64,000 nucleotides of DNA, from the NCBI RefSeq assembly GCF_004784465.1, contig NZ_SRRU01000012.1, positions 62,001 to 126,000 of the forward strand. Direction: 5' to 3'. This document shows positions 16,427-26,012 of the stretch, one piece after another. The translations under genes and the position numbers were made by a program. The notes beneath the pieces were generated by a model. It was not told where the DNA came from, did no database searches, and was given only the letters and a program-made list of their open reading frames with translations. Positions within the stretch are counted from its first letter, which is position 1; each line of letters starts with the position of its first letter. The DNA comes from Streptomyces griseoluteus (GTDB taxonomy: Bacteria > Actinomycetota > Actinomycetes > Streptomycetales > Streptomycetaceae).

Positions 16427-17044
16427 GTGACGAATCTGATGCCTACCGCCGCCGGCGAGCCCTCCATCGGTGGTGGCCTCGGCGACCAGGTCTACAACCG
16501 GCTGCTGGGCGAGCGGATCATCTTCCTCGGCCAGCAGGTCGACGACGACATCGCCAACAAGATCACCGCCCAGTTGCTCCTCCTCGCCGCCGACCCCGAG
16601 AAGGACATCTACCTCTACATCAACAGCCCCGGCGGGTCGGTGACGGCCGGCATGGCGATCTACGACACCATGCAGTACATCCCGAACGACGTGGTCACCA
16701 TCGCCATGGGCATGGCCGCCTCGATGGGCCAGTTCCTGCTCACCGGCGGCGCCCCCGGCAAGCGCTTCGCGCTGCCGCACGCGGACATCATGATGCACCA
16801 GGGCTCCGCGGGCCTCGGCGGTACGGTCTCGGACATCAAGATCCAGGCCGAGTACCTGCTGCGTACGAAGAAGCGCATGTCCGAGCTGACCGCCCAGCAC
16901 TCCGGCCAGACCGTGGAGGCGATCATCCGCGACGGCGACCGCGACCGCTGGTTCACCCCGGAGGAGGCCAAGGAGTACGGTCTCATCGACGAGATCATCA
17001 CGCACGCCTCGGGTGTCCCGGGAGGCGGCGGCACCGGCGCCTGA
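16427..17044 (+). CDS. clpP1: ATP-dependent Clp protease proteolytic subunit ClpP1
   Basis: The 205-residue serine protease subunit assembles with ClpP2 into tetradecamers fed by ClpX/ClpC. The catalytic triad is Ser99 (GMAASMGQF), His124 (MMHQGSAG) and Asp in the RDRW segment (about residue 173). GTG at 16427 (MTNLMPTAAGEPSIGGGLGDQ) is chosen over the upstream ATG at 16385 because AGGTGG precedes it and the family starts there. The His-loop reads HQGSAGLGG rather than the more common HQP form. The GGGGTGA tail is Gly-rich. It is followed 63 bases later by clpP2, probably one operon under ClgR control. Confidence 0.95.
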   Translation: MTNLMPTAAGEPSIGGGLGDQVYNRLLGERIIFLGQQVDDDIANKITAQLLLLAADPEKDIYLYINSPGGSVTAGMAIYDTMQYIPNDVVTIAMGMAASMGQFLLTGGAPGKRFALPHADIMMHQGSAGLGGTVSDIKIQAEYLLRTKKRMSELTAQHSGQTVEAIIRDGDRDRWFTPEEAKEYGLIDEIITHASGVPGGGGTGA

Positions 17045-17107
17045 CCGGCCACCCCGCACGCACGCCACCGACAGCTCCCAGCACGCCACCAGGACGGTGA
17101 ACACCCC

Positions 17108-17773
17108 ATGAGCAACTTCCCCGGCGCCGCCAGCGGCATGTACGAGGGCCCCCGCCCCGACAGCCGTTACATCATCCCGCGCTTCGTCGAGCGCACTTCC
17201 CAGGGCGTCCGCGAGTACGACCCGTACGCGAAGCTCTTCGAGGAGCGCGTGATCTTCCTGGGCGTCCAGATCGACGACGCCTCGGCCAACGACGTCATGG
17301 CGCAGCTGCTGTGCCTGGAGTCGATGGACCCCGACCGGGACATCTCGATCTACATCAACAGCCCCGGCGGTGACATGACGGCCCTCACGGCCATCTACGA
17401 CACCATGCAGTTCGTGAAGCCGGACATCCAGACGGTGTGCATGGGCCAGGCCGCCTCGGCCGCGGCCATCCTGCTCGCCGCCGGCACCCCCGGCAAGCGC
17501 ATGGCGCTGCCGAACTCGCGCGTGCTGATCCACCAGCCGGCGGGCTCCACCGGGCGCGGTCAGCTCTCCGACCTGGAGATCATCGCCAAGGAGTTCACCC
17601 GGATGCGTGAGCAGCTCGAGGACATGCTCGCGAAGCACTCGAACCAGCCGCTGGACAAGATCCGCGAGGACATCGAGCGCGACAAGATCCTCACGGCCGA
17701 GGAGGCGCTCCAGTACGGCCTCGTCGACCAGATCATCTCCACCCGCAAGATGAACAACGAAGCGGTCCGCTGA
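17108..17773 (+). CDS. clpP2: ATP-dependent Clp protease proteolytic subunit ClpP2
   Basis: The 221-residue second proteolytic subunit has an N-terminal extension (MSNFPGAASGMYEGPRPDSRY) that is processed in related actinobacteria. Catalytic Ser is in GQAASAAAILLAAG, His in RVLIHQPAGSTGRG, and Asp in ERDKILTAEEA. ATG at 17108 with AGGACGG upstream. In Streptomyces ClpP1 and ClpP2 are both needed for the physiological protease, and loss or ADEP activation affects development. It is probably co-transcribed with clpP1; an inverted repeat follows the gene before clpX. Confidence 0.96.
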   Translation: MSNFPGAASGMYEGPRPDSRYIIPRFVERTSQGVREYDPYAKLFEERVIFLGVQIDDASANDVMAQLLCLESMDPDRDISIYINSPGGDMTALTAIYDTMQFVKPDIQTVCMGQAASAAAILLAAGTPGKRMALPNSRVLIHQPAGSTGRGQLSDLEIIAKEFTRMREQLEDMLAKHSNQPLDKIREDIERDKILTAEEALQYGLVDQIISTRKMNNEAVR

Positions 17774-17799
17774 CCGAGGTTGCGCACTTCCGGGCCCTC

Positions 17800-17833
17800 T
17801 TGGCAGGGTGCACGTCAAAGTGAACCCTGCCAA
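17800..17833. promoter_or_regulatory. inverted repeat between clpP2 and clpX
   Basis: TTGGCAGGGT (17800-17809) pairs with ACCCTGCCAA (17824-17833), 14-base loop, with imperfect extension outward. It may be a weak terminator of clpP2 or an operator for the separate clpX promoter. Confidence 0.5.
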
Positions 17834-17943
17834 GGGGGGCCCGAACACGGGGCCCGGCAAGGTACCGTCGACATAAGGCAGCACCAGGAGTCGTTGGACC
17901 CGTTCCGTGTCCAGTCGTCTCCCAGGCGAAGGGGAAGCACACC

Positions 17944-19230
17944 GTGGCACGCATCGGTGACGGCGGCGATCTGCTCAAGTGCTCGTTCTGCGGCAAGAGC
18001 CAGAAGCAGGTCAAGAAGCTCATCGCAGGTCCCGGTGTGTACATCTGCGACGAATGCATCGATCTCTGCAACGAGATCATCGAGGAAGAGCTCGCGGAGA
18101 CCAGCGAGGTGCGCTGGGAGGAACTCCCCAAGCCCCGCGAGATCTACGAGTTCCTCGAGAGCTATGTGGTCGGCCAGGAAGCGGCCAAGAAGGCCCTCTC
18201 CGTCGCGGTGTACAACCACTACAAGCGCGTCCAGGCCGGGGAGAACGGCGGCGGCCAGGGCCGTGAGGACGCCATCGAGCTGGCCAAGTCCAACATCCTC
18301 CTGCTCGGCCCCACCGGCTCCGGCAAGACGCTGCTGGCCCAGACCCTGGCCCGCATGCTCAACGTCCCCTTCGCCATCGCGGACGCCACGGCGCTGACCG
18401 AGGCGGGCTATGTCGGCGAGGACGTCGAGAACATCCTGCTGAAGCTCATCCAGGCCGCCGACTACGACGTCAAGAAGGCCGAGACGGGCATCATCTACAT
18501 CGACGAGATCGACAAGGTCGCCCGGAAGAGCGAAAACCCGTCGATCACCCGCGATGTGAGCGGCGAGGGCGTCCAGCAGGCGCTGCTGAAGATCCTGGAG
18601 GGCACCACCGCATCGGTGCCGCCGCAGGGCGGACGCAAGCACCCCCACCAGGAGTTCATCCAGATCGACACGACGAACGTGCTGTTCATCGTGGGCGGTG
18701 CCTTCGCCGGCCTGGAGAAGATCATCGAGGCGCGGGCGGGGGCCAAGGGCATCGGCTTCGGCGCCACCATCCGCTCCAAGCGCGAGCTGGCGGCCAAGGA
18801 CATCTTCGAGGACATCATGCCGGAGGACCTGGTGAAGTTCGGGATGATCCCCGAGTTCATCGGCCGTCTCCCGGTCATCACCTCGGTCCACAACCTCGAC
18901 CGCGAGGCCCTGCTCAAGATCCTGGTCGAGCCGCGCAACGCCCTGGTCAAGCAGTACCAGCGCCTCTTCGAACTCGACGGTGTGGAGCTGGACTTCGAGC
19001 GCGAGGCGCTGGAGGCCATCGCGGACCAGGCCATCCTCCGCCAGACCGGCGCGCGCGGCCTGCGCGCCATCATGGAGGAGGTCCTGATGTCGGTGATGTA
19101 CGAGGTGCCGTCCCGCAAGGACGTGGCCCGCGTGGTCATCACGGCCGACGTGGTGCACTCCAACGTCAACCCGACGCTGATCCCGAGGGACTCCCGCGGG
19201 CGCGGCCAGGGCGAGCAGAAGACCGCGTAA
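17944..19230 (+). CDS. clpX: ATP-dependent Clp protease ATP-binding subunit ClpX
   Basis: The 428-residue AAA+ unfoldase delivers substrates to ClpP. The N-terminal zinc-binding domain has four cysteines (CSFCGKS and CDECIDLC, residues about 14-40). Walker A GPTGSGKT is near residue 123 and Walker B IIYIDEID near 184-190; the pore loop GYVGED and the IGF-type ClpP-docking loop (IGFGA) are present. GTG start with GAAGGGG upstream. A 170-bp interval after clpP2, with an inverted repeat, suggests its own promoter. A very long terminator ends the gene. Confidence 0.97.
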   Translation: MARIGDGGDLLKCSFCGKSQKQVKKLIAGPGVYICDECIDLCNEIIEEELAETSEVRWEELPKPREIYEFLESYVVGQEAAKKALSVAVYNHYKRVQAGENGGGQGREDAIELAKSNILLLGPTGSGKTLLAQTLARMLNVPFAIADATALTEAGYVGEDVENILLKLIQAADYDVKKAETGIIYIDEIDKVARKSENPSITRDVSGEGVQQALLKILEGTTASVPPQGGRKHPHQEFIQIDTTNVLFIVGGAFAGLEKIIEARAGAKGIGFGATIRSKRELAAKDIFEDIMPEDLVKFGMIPEFIGRLPVITSVHNLDREALLKILVEPRNALVKQYQRLFELDGVELDFEREALEAIADQAILRQTGARGLRAIMEEVLMSVMYEVPSRKDVARVVITADVVHSNVNPTLIPRDSRGRGQGEQKTA

Positions 19231-19233
19231 CCC

Positions 19234-19289
19234 GCAGAGCAGCGAGAAGGGCCCCGGCCGACCGGCCGGGGCCCTTCTCGCTGCTCTGC
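19234..19289. terminator. long bidirectional terminator after clpX
   Basis: A nearly loopless inverted repeat: the 27 bases 19234-19260 are complementary to 19263-19289. It separates convergent clpX and the Pro/Gly-rich membrane protein gene and ends both. Confidence 0.88.
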
Positions 19290-19292
19290 GCC

Positions 19293-20351
19293 TCACGCCT
19301 TGACGCGTACCGCCGAGCGGAACTTCGCGGTCAGCTCCGCGTCCTGCGCCGGGTCGCTGCTGCGGCCCGCCGCCAGGGTGGCGATGTCCATCGGCATCAC
19401 GAAACCGACGGTGCTGTGGTCGCCCCACACGCAGAAGGAGAACGTCATCTCCTTGGGCACGCCCTCGCCGCTGCCCGAGGTGTCGCCCTTGGCCTGCTGG
19501 CACTTGAGGACCGCGTCCCCCAGCGCCTCCGGCTCGTACCGCTTCGGCTCACCGATCAGCTCGTACTTGTGCTCGGCGTCCTTGCTGCTCTGGTCCTTCA
19601 TGTAGGCGAACAGCCCGTCGACGGTCTTCTCCGGGTCGGCGATCCTGCCGTACACCCCGCCGAACTCGATGACCTTCTTGCTCAGCGGGTTGTCCACGTT
19701 CCCGGCCGCGTACTCGGCGCTGACGTCCTTCGGGTCCTCGACGCCCCAGTTCTCGGCGTCCTTCAGGTCGTCCTTGGTCATCGCGCCGTTGTCGCTCTTG
19801 CCCTTCTTGTACTCCGAGAGCACCGTCGAGGGCGTGACGAGCTTGTGCGCGCCGTCGTCGGCGACATCGCCCCCACCACTGCCGCCGGCGAGGAAGTAGA
19901 CACCCACCGCCACCGCGGCCACCACGGCCACCGCGCCGATGATCAGCCCGTTCCGCCTGGAGTTGTTGCGCCCCTGCACCGGCGGCTGCGGGGAGCCGTA
20001 GGGGGCCTGCCCGTAGGGGGCCTGCGGAGGCTGGCCGTGCGGGGGCTGCTGCCCGTAGGGGTTCTGCTGGGGCTGGGCGTACGGGCCCGGCTGCTGGGGC
20101 ACGCCCTGCTGCTGCGGGTACCCGTAGGGGGCCTGCGGCGGAGCCGGGGGACCGGGCGGGGGCGGCGGGGACTGCGGGTAGCCGTAGCCCGGCCGGGGCG
20201 CCTGCGGGGGCGGGCCGTACGGTCCGGGGTTGCCGTAGGGGCCCGGCTGGGCCGGGGGCTGCTGCCCGTAGGGGCCGGGCTGACCAGCCTGACCGTAAGG
20301 ACCCGGCTGCGGGGGCTGTCCGCCGTACGGGCCCGGCTGGTTGCTGCTCAT
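19293..20351 (-). CDS. Pro/Gly/Gln/Tyr-rich N-terminus membrane-anchored protein, function unknown
   Basis: The 352-residue protein has three parts. Residues 1-145 are low-complexity repeats of the QPGPYG type (cytosolic, disordered). A single transmembrane segment follows (NGLIIGAVAVVAAVAVGVYFLAG). The rest is an extracytoplasmic domain with TPSTVLSEYKKG, AYMKDQSSKDAE and a late SFCVWGDHSTVGFV segment. A positively charged RRN precedes the helix, consistent with N-in topology. Many Streptomyces encode such proteins; no enzymatic motif is visible. ATG at 20351 has GGAGGGG about seven bases upstream. Convergent with clpX, divergent from valS. Confidence 0.8.
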   Translation of the reverse strand: MSSNQPGPYGGQPPQPGPYGQAGQPGPYGQQPPAQPGPYGNPGPYGPPPQAPRPGYGYPQSPPPPPGPPAPPQAPYGYPQQQGVPQQPGPYAQPQQNPYGQQPPHGQPPQAPYGQAPYGSPQPPVQGRNNSRRNGLIIGAVAVVAAVAVGVYFLAGGSGGGDVADDGAHKLVTPSTVLSEYKKGKSDNGAMTKDDLKDAENWGVEDPKDVSAEYAAGNVDNPLSKKVIEFGGVYGRIADPEKTVDGLFAYMKDQSSKDAEHKYELIGEPKRYEPEALGDAVLKCQQAKGDTSGSGEGVPKEMTFSFCVWGDHSTVGFVMPMDIATLAAGRSSDPAQDAELTAKFRSAVRVKA

Positions 20352-20488
20352 GGCTGGGTTCCCCTCCAGATGTTCAGGTGTTGCCGCCATCCTTGCCCAG
20401 CGGCGGAGAACAGGTGGCACCGGGGGCCGCACCGTTACAGAACAAACGCGTTTCGGGAGCACCCCGCGGCACCTCTAAACTGACCCCC

Positions 20489-23113
20489 GTGACCGAGAAC
20501 GCTCAGCAGCAGCCATCAGCGCCCGAGACCGAACTGCCGACCCAGTACGCGCCGGCCGACGTAGAGGGGCCGCTGTACGAGCGCTGGGTGGAGCGGGGCT
20601 ACTTCGAGGCCGACGAGAAGAGCGACAAGCCGCCCTTCGCCGTCGTCATCCCCCCGCCCAACGTCACCGGCAGCCTCCACCTGGGCCACGCCTTCGAGCA
20701 CACGATCATCGACGCCCTGACCCGCCGCAAGCGCATGCAGGGCTACGAGACCCTGTGGCAGCCGGGCATGGACCACGCCGGCATCGCCACCCAGAACGTC
20801 GTCGAGCGCGAGCTGGGCAAGGAGGGCAAGTCCCGCCACGACCTCGGCCGTGAGGCGTTCGTCGAGCGCGTCTGGCAGTGGAAGAGCGAGTCCGGCGGCC
20901 AGATCTCCGGCCAGATGCGGCGCCTCGGCGACGGCGTCGCCTGGTCCCGTGAGCGCTTCACCATGGACGAGGGCCTCTCCAAGGCCGTCCAGACCATCTT
21001 CAAGCGCCTCTACGACGACGAGCTGATCTACCGCGCCGAGCGCATCATCAACTGGTGCCCGCGCTGTCTCACCGCGATCTCCGACATCGAGGTCGAGTAC
21101 CAGGACGACGACGGCGAACTCGTCTCCATGAAGTACGGCGAGGGCGACGAGACGATCGTCGTCGCCACCACCCGCGCCGAGACGATGCTCGGAGACACCG
21201 CGGTCGCCGTCCACCCCGAGGACGAGCGGTACAAGCACCTGATCGGCAAGCTGATCAGGCTCCCGCTGACCGACCGCTCCATCCCGGTCGTCGCGGACGA
21301 GCACGTCGACCCCGAGTTCGGCACCGGCGCCGTCAAGGTGACCCCGGCGCACGACCCGAACGACTTCGAGATCGGCCAGCGCCACGACCTGCCGTCCATC
21401 ACCGTCATGGACGAGCACGCCGTCATCACCGCCCACGGCCCCTTCCAGGGCCTGGACCGCCTGGAGGCCCGCTCCGCCATCGTCGCCGCGCTGCGCGCCG
21501 AGGGCCGGATCGTCGCCGAGAAGCGGCCCTACGTCCACTCGGTGGGCCACTGCTCGCGCTGCAAGACCACCATCGAGCCGCGGCTGTCCATGCAGTGGTG
21601 GGTCAAGGTCGGCCCGCTCGCCAAGGCCGCCGGTGACGCGGTCCGCGACGGCAAGGTCAAGATCCATCCGCAGGAGATGGAGAAGCGGTACTTCGACTGG
21701 GTCGACAACCTCCACGACTGGTGCATCTCGCGCCAGCTCTGGTGGGGCCACCGCATCCCGGTCTGGTACGGCCCCGACGGCGAGGTCGTCTGCGTCGGCC
21801 CCGACGAGCAGCCGCCGGCCGGCGAGGGCTGGCACCAGGACACCGACGTCCTCGACACCTGGTTCTCCTCCGGCCTGTGGCCCTTCTCCACCCTGGGCTG
21901 GCCCGAGCAGACCGAGTCGCTCGCGAAGTTCTACCCGAACTCCGTCCTGGTCACCGGCTACGACATCCTCTTCTTCTGGGTCGCCCGGATGATGATGTTC
22001 GGCCTCTACGCGATGGACGGCACCCCGCCGTTCCACACCATCGCCCTGCACGGCATGGTCCGCGACCAGTTCGGCAAGAAGATGTCGAAGTCCTTCGGCA
22101 ACGCGGTCAACCCGCTGGACTGGATGGACAAGTACGGCTCCGACGCGCTCCGCTTCACGCTCGCACGCGGCGCCAACCCCGGTGTCGACGTGCCGATCGG
22201 CGAGGACTGGGTCCAGGGCTCGCGGAACTTCGCCAACAAGATCTGGAACGCCACCCGGTTCGCGCTGATGAACGGCGCCACGATCGAGGGGCCGCTGCCG
22301 GACGCGTCCGCGATGTCCGCCACCGACCGGTGGATCCTGTCCCGCCTCAACTCGGTCGTGGCCGAGGTCGACGCGTACTACGAGGACTACCAGTTCGCCA
22401 AGCTGTCGGACGCGCTGTTCCACTTCGCGTGGGACGAGGTCTTCGACTGGTACGTCGAGCTGTCCAAGACGACCTTCCAGGCGGGCGGGGAGGCGGCCGA
22501 GGTCTCCAAGCGGGTGCTGGGCGAGGTCCTCGACGTCACGCTCAAGCTGCTGCACCCGGTGGTTCCGTTCGTCACCGAGACGCTGTGGACGACGCTGACG
22601 GGCGGGGAGTCGCTGGTCATCGCCGACTGGCCCGCCGACTCCGGCTTCCGGGACGCTTCGGCCGAGCGCGAGATCGAGTCGCTCCAGTCGGTCATCACCG
22701 AGGTCCGCCGCTTCCGCGCCGACCAGGGCCTCCAGCCGGGCCAGCGGGTGCCTGCGCGGCTCACGCTGACCGGTACGGCGCTCGCTCCGCACGAGGCGGC
22801 CATCCGTCAGCTCCTCCGCCTCCAGCCCGAGGGCGACTCCTTCACGGCCACGGCCACCCTCCCGGTCGCCGGCGCCGAGGTCGCCCTCGACCTCTCCGGC
22901 ACGATCGATGTCGCCGCCGAACGCAAGCGCCTCGCGAAGGACCTCGCGGCCGCGGAGAAGGAGAAGGCGGCCGCCACGGCCAAGCTCGGCAACGAGGCGT
23001 TCCTCGCCAAGGCCCCGGACGCGGTCGTCGACAAGATCCGCACCCGCCTGGCCAAGGCCGAGGAGGACATGCTCCGCCTCCGGTCCCAGCTGGACCGCCT
23101 CCCGCAGGCGTAA
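20489..23113 (+). CDS. valS: valyl-tRNA synthetase
   Basis: Class I aminoacyl-tRNA synthetase charging tRNA-Val, 874 residues. HIGH-type motif HLGH at residue 64 (PPPNVTGSLHLGHAFEH), KMSKS at 531-535, and the editing CP1 domain with TTRAETMLGDTAVAVHPED. The C-terminal coiled coil (ERKRLAKDLAAAEKEKAAA) is the tRNA-binding arm typical of ValRS. GTG at 20489 (MTENAQQQPSAPE) is chosen over the upstream in-frame ATG because the extra residues are unrelated. No T-box leader was recognised upstream. A strong terminator follows. Confidence 0.97.
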   Translation: MTENAQQQPSAPETELPTQYAPADVEGPLYERWVERGYFEADEKSDKPPFAVVIPPPNVTGSLHLGHAFEHTIIDALTRRKRMQGYETLWQPGMDHAGIATQNVVERELGKEGKSRHDLGREAFVERVWQWKSESGGQISGQMRRLGDGVAWSRERFTMDEGLSKAVQTIFKRLYDDELIYRAERIINWCPRCLTAISDIEVEYQDDDGELVSMKYGEGDETIVVATTRAETMLGDTAVAVHPEDERYKHLIGKLIRLPLTDRSIPVVADEHVDPEFGTGAVKVTPAHDPNDFEIGQRHDLPSITVMDEHAVITAHGPFQGLDRLEARSAIVAALRAEGRIVAEKRPYVHSVGHCSRCKTTIEPRLSMQWWVKVGPLAKAAGDAVRDGKVKIHPQEMEKRYFDWVDNLHDWCISRQLWWGHRIPVWYGPDGEVVCVGPDEQPPAGEGWHQDTDVLDTWFSSGLWPFSTLGWPEQTESLAKFYPNSVLVTGYDILFFWVARMMMFGLYAMDGTPPFHTIALHGMVRDQFGKKMSKSFGNAVNPLDWMDKYGSDALRFTLARGANPGVDVPIGEDWVQGSRNFANKIWNATRFALMNGATIEGPLPDASAMSATDRWILSRLNSVVAEVDAYYEDYQFAKLSDALFHFAWDEVFDWYVELSKTTFQAGGEAAEVSKRVLGEVLDVTLKLLHPVVPFVTETLWTTLTGGESLVIADWPADSGFRDASAEREIESLQSVITEVRRFRADQGLQPGQRVPARLTLTGTALAPHEAAIRQLLRLQPEGDSFTATATLPVAGAEVALDLSGTIDVAAERKRLAKDLAAAEKEKAAATAKLGNEAFLAKAPDAVVDKIRTRLAKAEEDMLRLRSQLDRLPQA

Positions 23114-23118
23114 GTGAC

Positions 23119-23157
23119 CGAAGGCCCCCGGCGTCCCCGCGACGCCGGGGGCCTTCG
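23119..23157 (+). terminator. valS terminator
   Basis: A 17-bp stem CGAAGGCCCCCGGCGTC (23119-23135) with 23141-23157, 5-base loop, six bases after the valS stop. Confidence 0.88.
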
Positions 23158-23302
23158 CTTGCCCGCGGGGCCGCGGGGGTGCCGCTGCGCCCACCCGTGC
23201 CGCCCCAGCGGCACGACTGCCCGCAGCTGGGCGGGTGGTCACGAGGGGCCCGCCGTCGGACCACCACGCGCGGGACACCACCCCCTCCGTAGACTGGGCG
23301 AC

Positions 23303-24817
23303 GTGAGCGACTCGCCCGGTAACAACGACACGCCCGACCCCCTCGCCGACTTCGACGACATCATCGCCGAGGAGACCGACCGCGACCCCGACCTCGCCGT
23401 GATCGAGGCCGGCAGCCGCACCCTGCGTACCCAGGGCGGCCCGCCGGAGGCCGACGTACCGGCCCGCCCCGAGGACCCCGAGGTGGACCGCGCCCTGCGC
23501 GAGGTGGAGACCGAGCTGGCCACCCGCTGGGGCGAGACCAAGCTGGAGCCGTCCGTCACCCGGATCGCCGCCCTGATGGACGTACTGGGCGACCCCCAGC
23601 GCGCGTACCCCTCCATCCACATCACCGGCACCAACGGCAAGACCTCCACCGCCCGCATGGTCGAGGCCCTGCTCGGCGCCTTCGAACTGCGCACCGGCCG
23701 CTACACCAGCCCCCACGTGCAGTCGGTGACCGAGCGCATCAGCCTGGACGGCGCCCCGATCAGCGCCGAGCGCTTCATCGAGACGTACGACGACATCAAG
23801 CCGTACATCGAGATGGTCGACACCGCCCAGGAGCACCGCCTCTCCTTCTTCGAGGTGCTCACCGGCATGGCGTACGCCGCCTTCGCGGACGCGCCCGTGG
23901 ACGTCGCCGTGGTCGAGGTCGGCATGGGCGGAAGCTGGGACGCGACCAACGTGATCGACGGTGACGTGGCCGTGGTCATGCCGATCTCGCTGGACCACAC
24001 CGACCGCCTCGGCGGGACGCCCGAGCTGATCGCCACCGAGAAGGCCGGCATCATCAAGCCGGACTCGACCGTGATCATGGCCCAGCAGCCGGTCGACGCT
24101 GCGCAGGTGCTGCTGAAGAAGGCCGTCGAGGAGAACGCCACCGTGGCCCGCGAGGGCATGGAGTTCGGCGTGGTGGACCGCCAGGTCGCCGTCGGCGGCC
24201 AACTGCTCACCCTGCGCGGACTGGGCGGCGAGTACCCCGAGGTCTACCTCCCGCTGCACGGCGCCCACCAGGCGCACAACGCGGCCGTCGCCCTCGCCGC
24301 CGTCGAGGCGTTCTTCGGCGTCGGTGCCGAGCGTGCCGAGCGGCTGGACATCGACACCGTGCGCAAGGCGTTCGCCGCCGTCTCCTCGCCGGGCCGGCTG
24401 GAGATCGTCCGGCGTTCCCCGACCGTGGTGCTGGACGCCGCGCACAACCCGGCCGGCGCGGAGGCGACCGCCGAGGCGGTGCGTGAGTCGTTCGACTTCA
24501 GCCGGCTGATCGGCGTGGTCGGCGCGAGCGCGGACAAGAACGTGCGCGGGCTGCTGGAGGCGTTCGAGCCGATCTTCGCGGAGGTCGTCGTCACGCAGAA
24601 CTCCAGCCACCGCGCGATGGACGCGGACGAACTGGCCGGTATCGCCGTCGAGGTGTTCGGCGAGGACCGCGTGCAGGTCGAGCCCCGGCTGCCGGAGGCG
24701 CTGGAGGCCGCGATCACGCTGGCCGAGGAGGAGGGCGAGTTCGCCGGCGGCGGCGTACTGGTCACCGGTTCGGTCATCACAGTGGGCGAGGCGCGCCTGC
24801 TGCTTCGGAAGGGCTGA
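23303..24817 (+). CDS. folC: bifunctional folylpolyglutamate synthase / dihydrofolate synthase
   Basis: Mur-ligase-family ATP-dependent enzyme adding glutamate to dihydropteroate and folates; 504 residues. ATP-binding loop HITGTNGKTSTARMVEALL, the SPHV segment for substrate, EVGMGGSWDATN, and the C-terminal LDAAHNPAGAEATAEAV motif. An acidic N-terminal extension of about 60 residues (DPLADFDDIIAEETDRD) is common in Streptomyces FolC. GTG at 23303 (MSDSPGNNDTPDP) is preferred over the longer frame from 23114, which starts inside the valS terminator region. It is followed 12 bases later by the DUF4233 gene, then ndk. Confidence 0.95.
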   Translation: MSDSPGNNDTPDPLADFDDIIAEETDRDPDLAVIEAGSRTLRTQGGPPEADVPARPEDPEVDRALREVETELATRWGETKLEPSVTRIAALMDVLGDPQRAYPSIHITGTNGKTSTARMVEALLGAFELRTGRYTSPHVQSVTERISLDGAPISAERFIETYDDIKPYIEMVDTAQEHRLSFFEVLTGMAYAAFADAPVDVAVVEVGMGGSWDATNVIDGDVAVVMPISLDHTDRLGGTPELIATEKAGIIKPDSTVIMAQQPVDAAQVLLKKAVEENATVAREGMEFGVVDRQVAVGGQLLTLRGLGGEYPEVYLPLHGAHQAHNAAVALAAVEAFFGVGAERAERLDIDTVRKAFAAVSSPGRLEIVRRSPTVVLDAAHNPAGAEATAEAVRESFDFSRLIGVVGASADKNVRGLLEAFEPIFAEVVVTQNSSHRAMDADELAGIAVEVFGEDRVQVEPRLPEALEAAITLAEEEGEFAGGGVLVTGSVITVGEARLLLRKG

Positions 24818-24829
24818 GGTAAACCGCTC

Positions 24830-25195
24830 GTGCGTACGCTCTGTTCATCGACGCTGATCGGCGAGTTCTTCGTCATCGGGTTCGCCGGTCTGGTCGCCAT
24901 GAAGGACCCCTCGCTGGCCATGTCCACGGTGTGGTGGGTCTGCGGGGCCGCCATGGTGCTGTCCGTGCTGCTGTGCGGCATGGTGACCCGGCCGGGCGGC
25001 GTCGCCCTCGGCTGGGCCCTCCAGCTCGCCCTGATCGCCTCGGGCTTCTTCGTCCCGATGATGTACTTCCTGGGCGCCGTCTTCGCGGCCCTGTGGTGGG
25101 CCTCGGTCCACTACGGCCGCAAGATCGACGAGGCCAAGGCCCGCTTCGCGGCGGCCGCGGAGGCCGGTTCCTCCCCTACGGCTGACGCTGCGTGA
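24830..25195 (+). CDS. DUF4233 small membrane protein
   Basis: The 121-residue protein has four predicted membrane helices and a short charged tail (HYGRKIDEAKARFAAAAEAG). It matches the DUF4233 family, found in actinobacteria between folC and ndk; function unknown. GTG start 12 bases after folC, so the two are almost certainly co-transcribed and may be translationally linked. The TLCSSTLIGEFFVIGFAGLVAMK start is typical of the family. Confidence 0.88.
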   Translation: MRTLCSSTLIGEFFVIGFAGLVAMKDPSLAMSTVWWVCGAAMVLSVLLCGMVTRPGGVALGWALQLALIASGFFVPMMYFLGAVFAALWWASVHYGRKIDEAKARFAAAAEAGSSPTADAA

Positions 25196-25256
25196 CGAGG
25201 GCGCGGACACGCCCTGTAACCTCGTGCCACCGCACGTCAGTCGTAAGGAGCCTCCC

Positions 25257-25670
25257 GTGACCCAGCGCACCCTCGTCCTGCTCAAGCCCGACGCCGTCCG
25301 GCGTGGCCTGATCGGCGAGATCATCGGCCGTATCGAGCGCAAGGCCGACTGGCGGATCGCCGCGCTGGAGCTGCGGAGCCTGGACCGGGGCATTCTGGAG
25401 CAGCACTACGCCGAGCACGTGGGCCGTCCGTTCTACGAGCCCCTCGTCGAGTTCATGTCCTCCGGCCCCGTCGTCGCGATGATCGTCGAGGGGGAGCGGG
25501 TCATCGAGGGTGTGCGGCAGCTCGCCGGGCCGACGGACCCGATCGCGGCGGCTCCCGGTTCCGTCCGGGGCGACTTCGGGGTCATCGTGCGCGAGAACCT
25601 GATCCACGCCTCGGACTCGGAGGAGTCCGCCGAGCGCGAGGTGAAGATTTTCTTTCCGGGCCGTGACTGA
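25257..25670 (+). CDS. ndk: nucleoside diphosphate kinase
   Basis: Equilibrates NTP/NDP pools through a phospho-His intermediate. The 137-residue protein starts RTLVLLKPDAVRRGLIGEIIGRIERK. The active-site His should lie in the GSVRGDFGVIVRENLIHASDS segment (NLIHASDS), with the P-loop-like DPIAAAPGSVRGDF. GTG at 25257 with AAGGAG upstream; the length is that of standard NDK. Last gene of the folC-DUF4233-ndk group. Confidence 0.96.
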   Translation: MTQRTLVLLKPDAVRRGLIGEIIGRIERKADWRIAALELRSLDRGILEQHYAEHVGRPFYEPLVEFMSSGPVVAMIVEGERVIEGVRQLAGPTDPIAAAPGSVRGDFGVIVRENLIHASDSEESAEREVKIFFPGRD

Positions 25671-26012
25671 CCGGTGCGGTGCGGGCCCGTCCGGGCCACA
25701 CCGTGAGGAGTTTCAGGGAATTTTTTTCTGAGGGTCCGTCAGGCCCCCCGGATATCCCGCCGCCGGACGGCCGTACCATTTCGGCCGTCCCTCGGCATAT
25801 GCGTTGCCGTTCGGGGGAACGCATGCCCCCGATGGACCGTCTCCACGAGCGAGGCGGCGCGTCATCTGCTGACAATGGGCGAAGACCCTCGCGCGGTGTT
25901 CGTGCAGGCGCGTCTACGATGGAAGCCTTCACGTCACCGCACCCACCTCGCCGACCTGAAAAGCCCTCAAAAGCTTCCAGGGAAGGCCCGTCGAATCCTG
26001 ATGGGGAACTCA
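25671..26012. promoter_or_regulatory. gene-free ndk-mreB interval with mreB promoter region
   Basis: No gene. Just after ndk a GC hairpin (GGGCCCGTCCGGGCC, about 25683) and, further on, an unusual run of seven T (near 25720) resemble a terminator. A -10-like TACGAT at 25915-25920 could serve mreB. In S. coelicolor mreB is driven by several promoters in this interval, so additional ones are likely but not visible by eye. Confidence 0.45.

Noticed and set aside
20516..24610. 1364-codon minus-strand frame across valS and folC
   Set aside because: Antisense shadow caused by high-GC codon bias; two clear enzymes with catalytic motifs occupy the plus strand.
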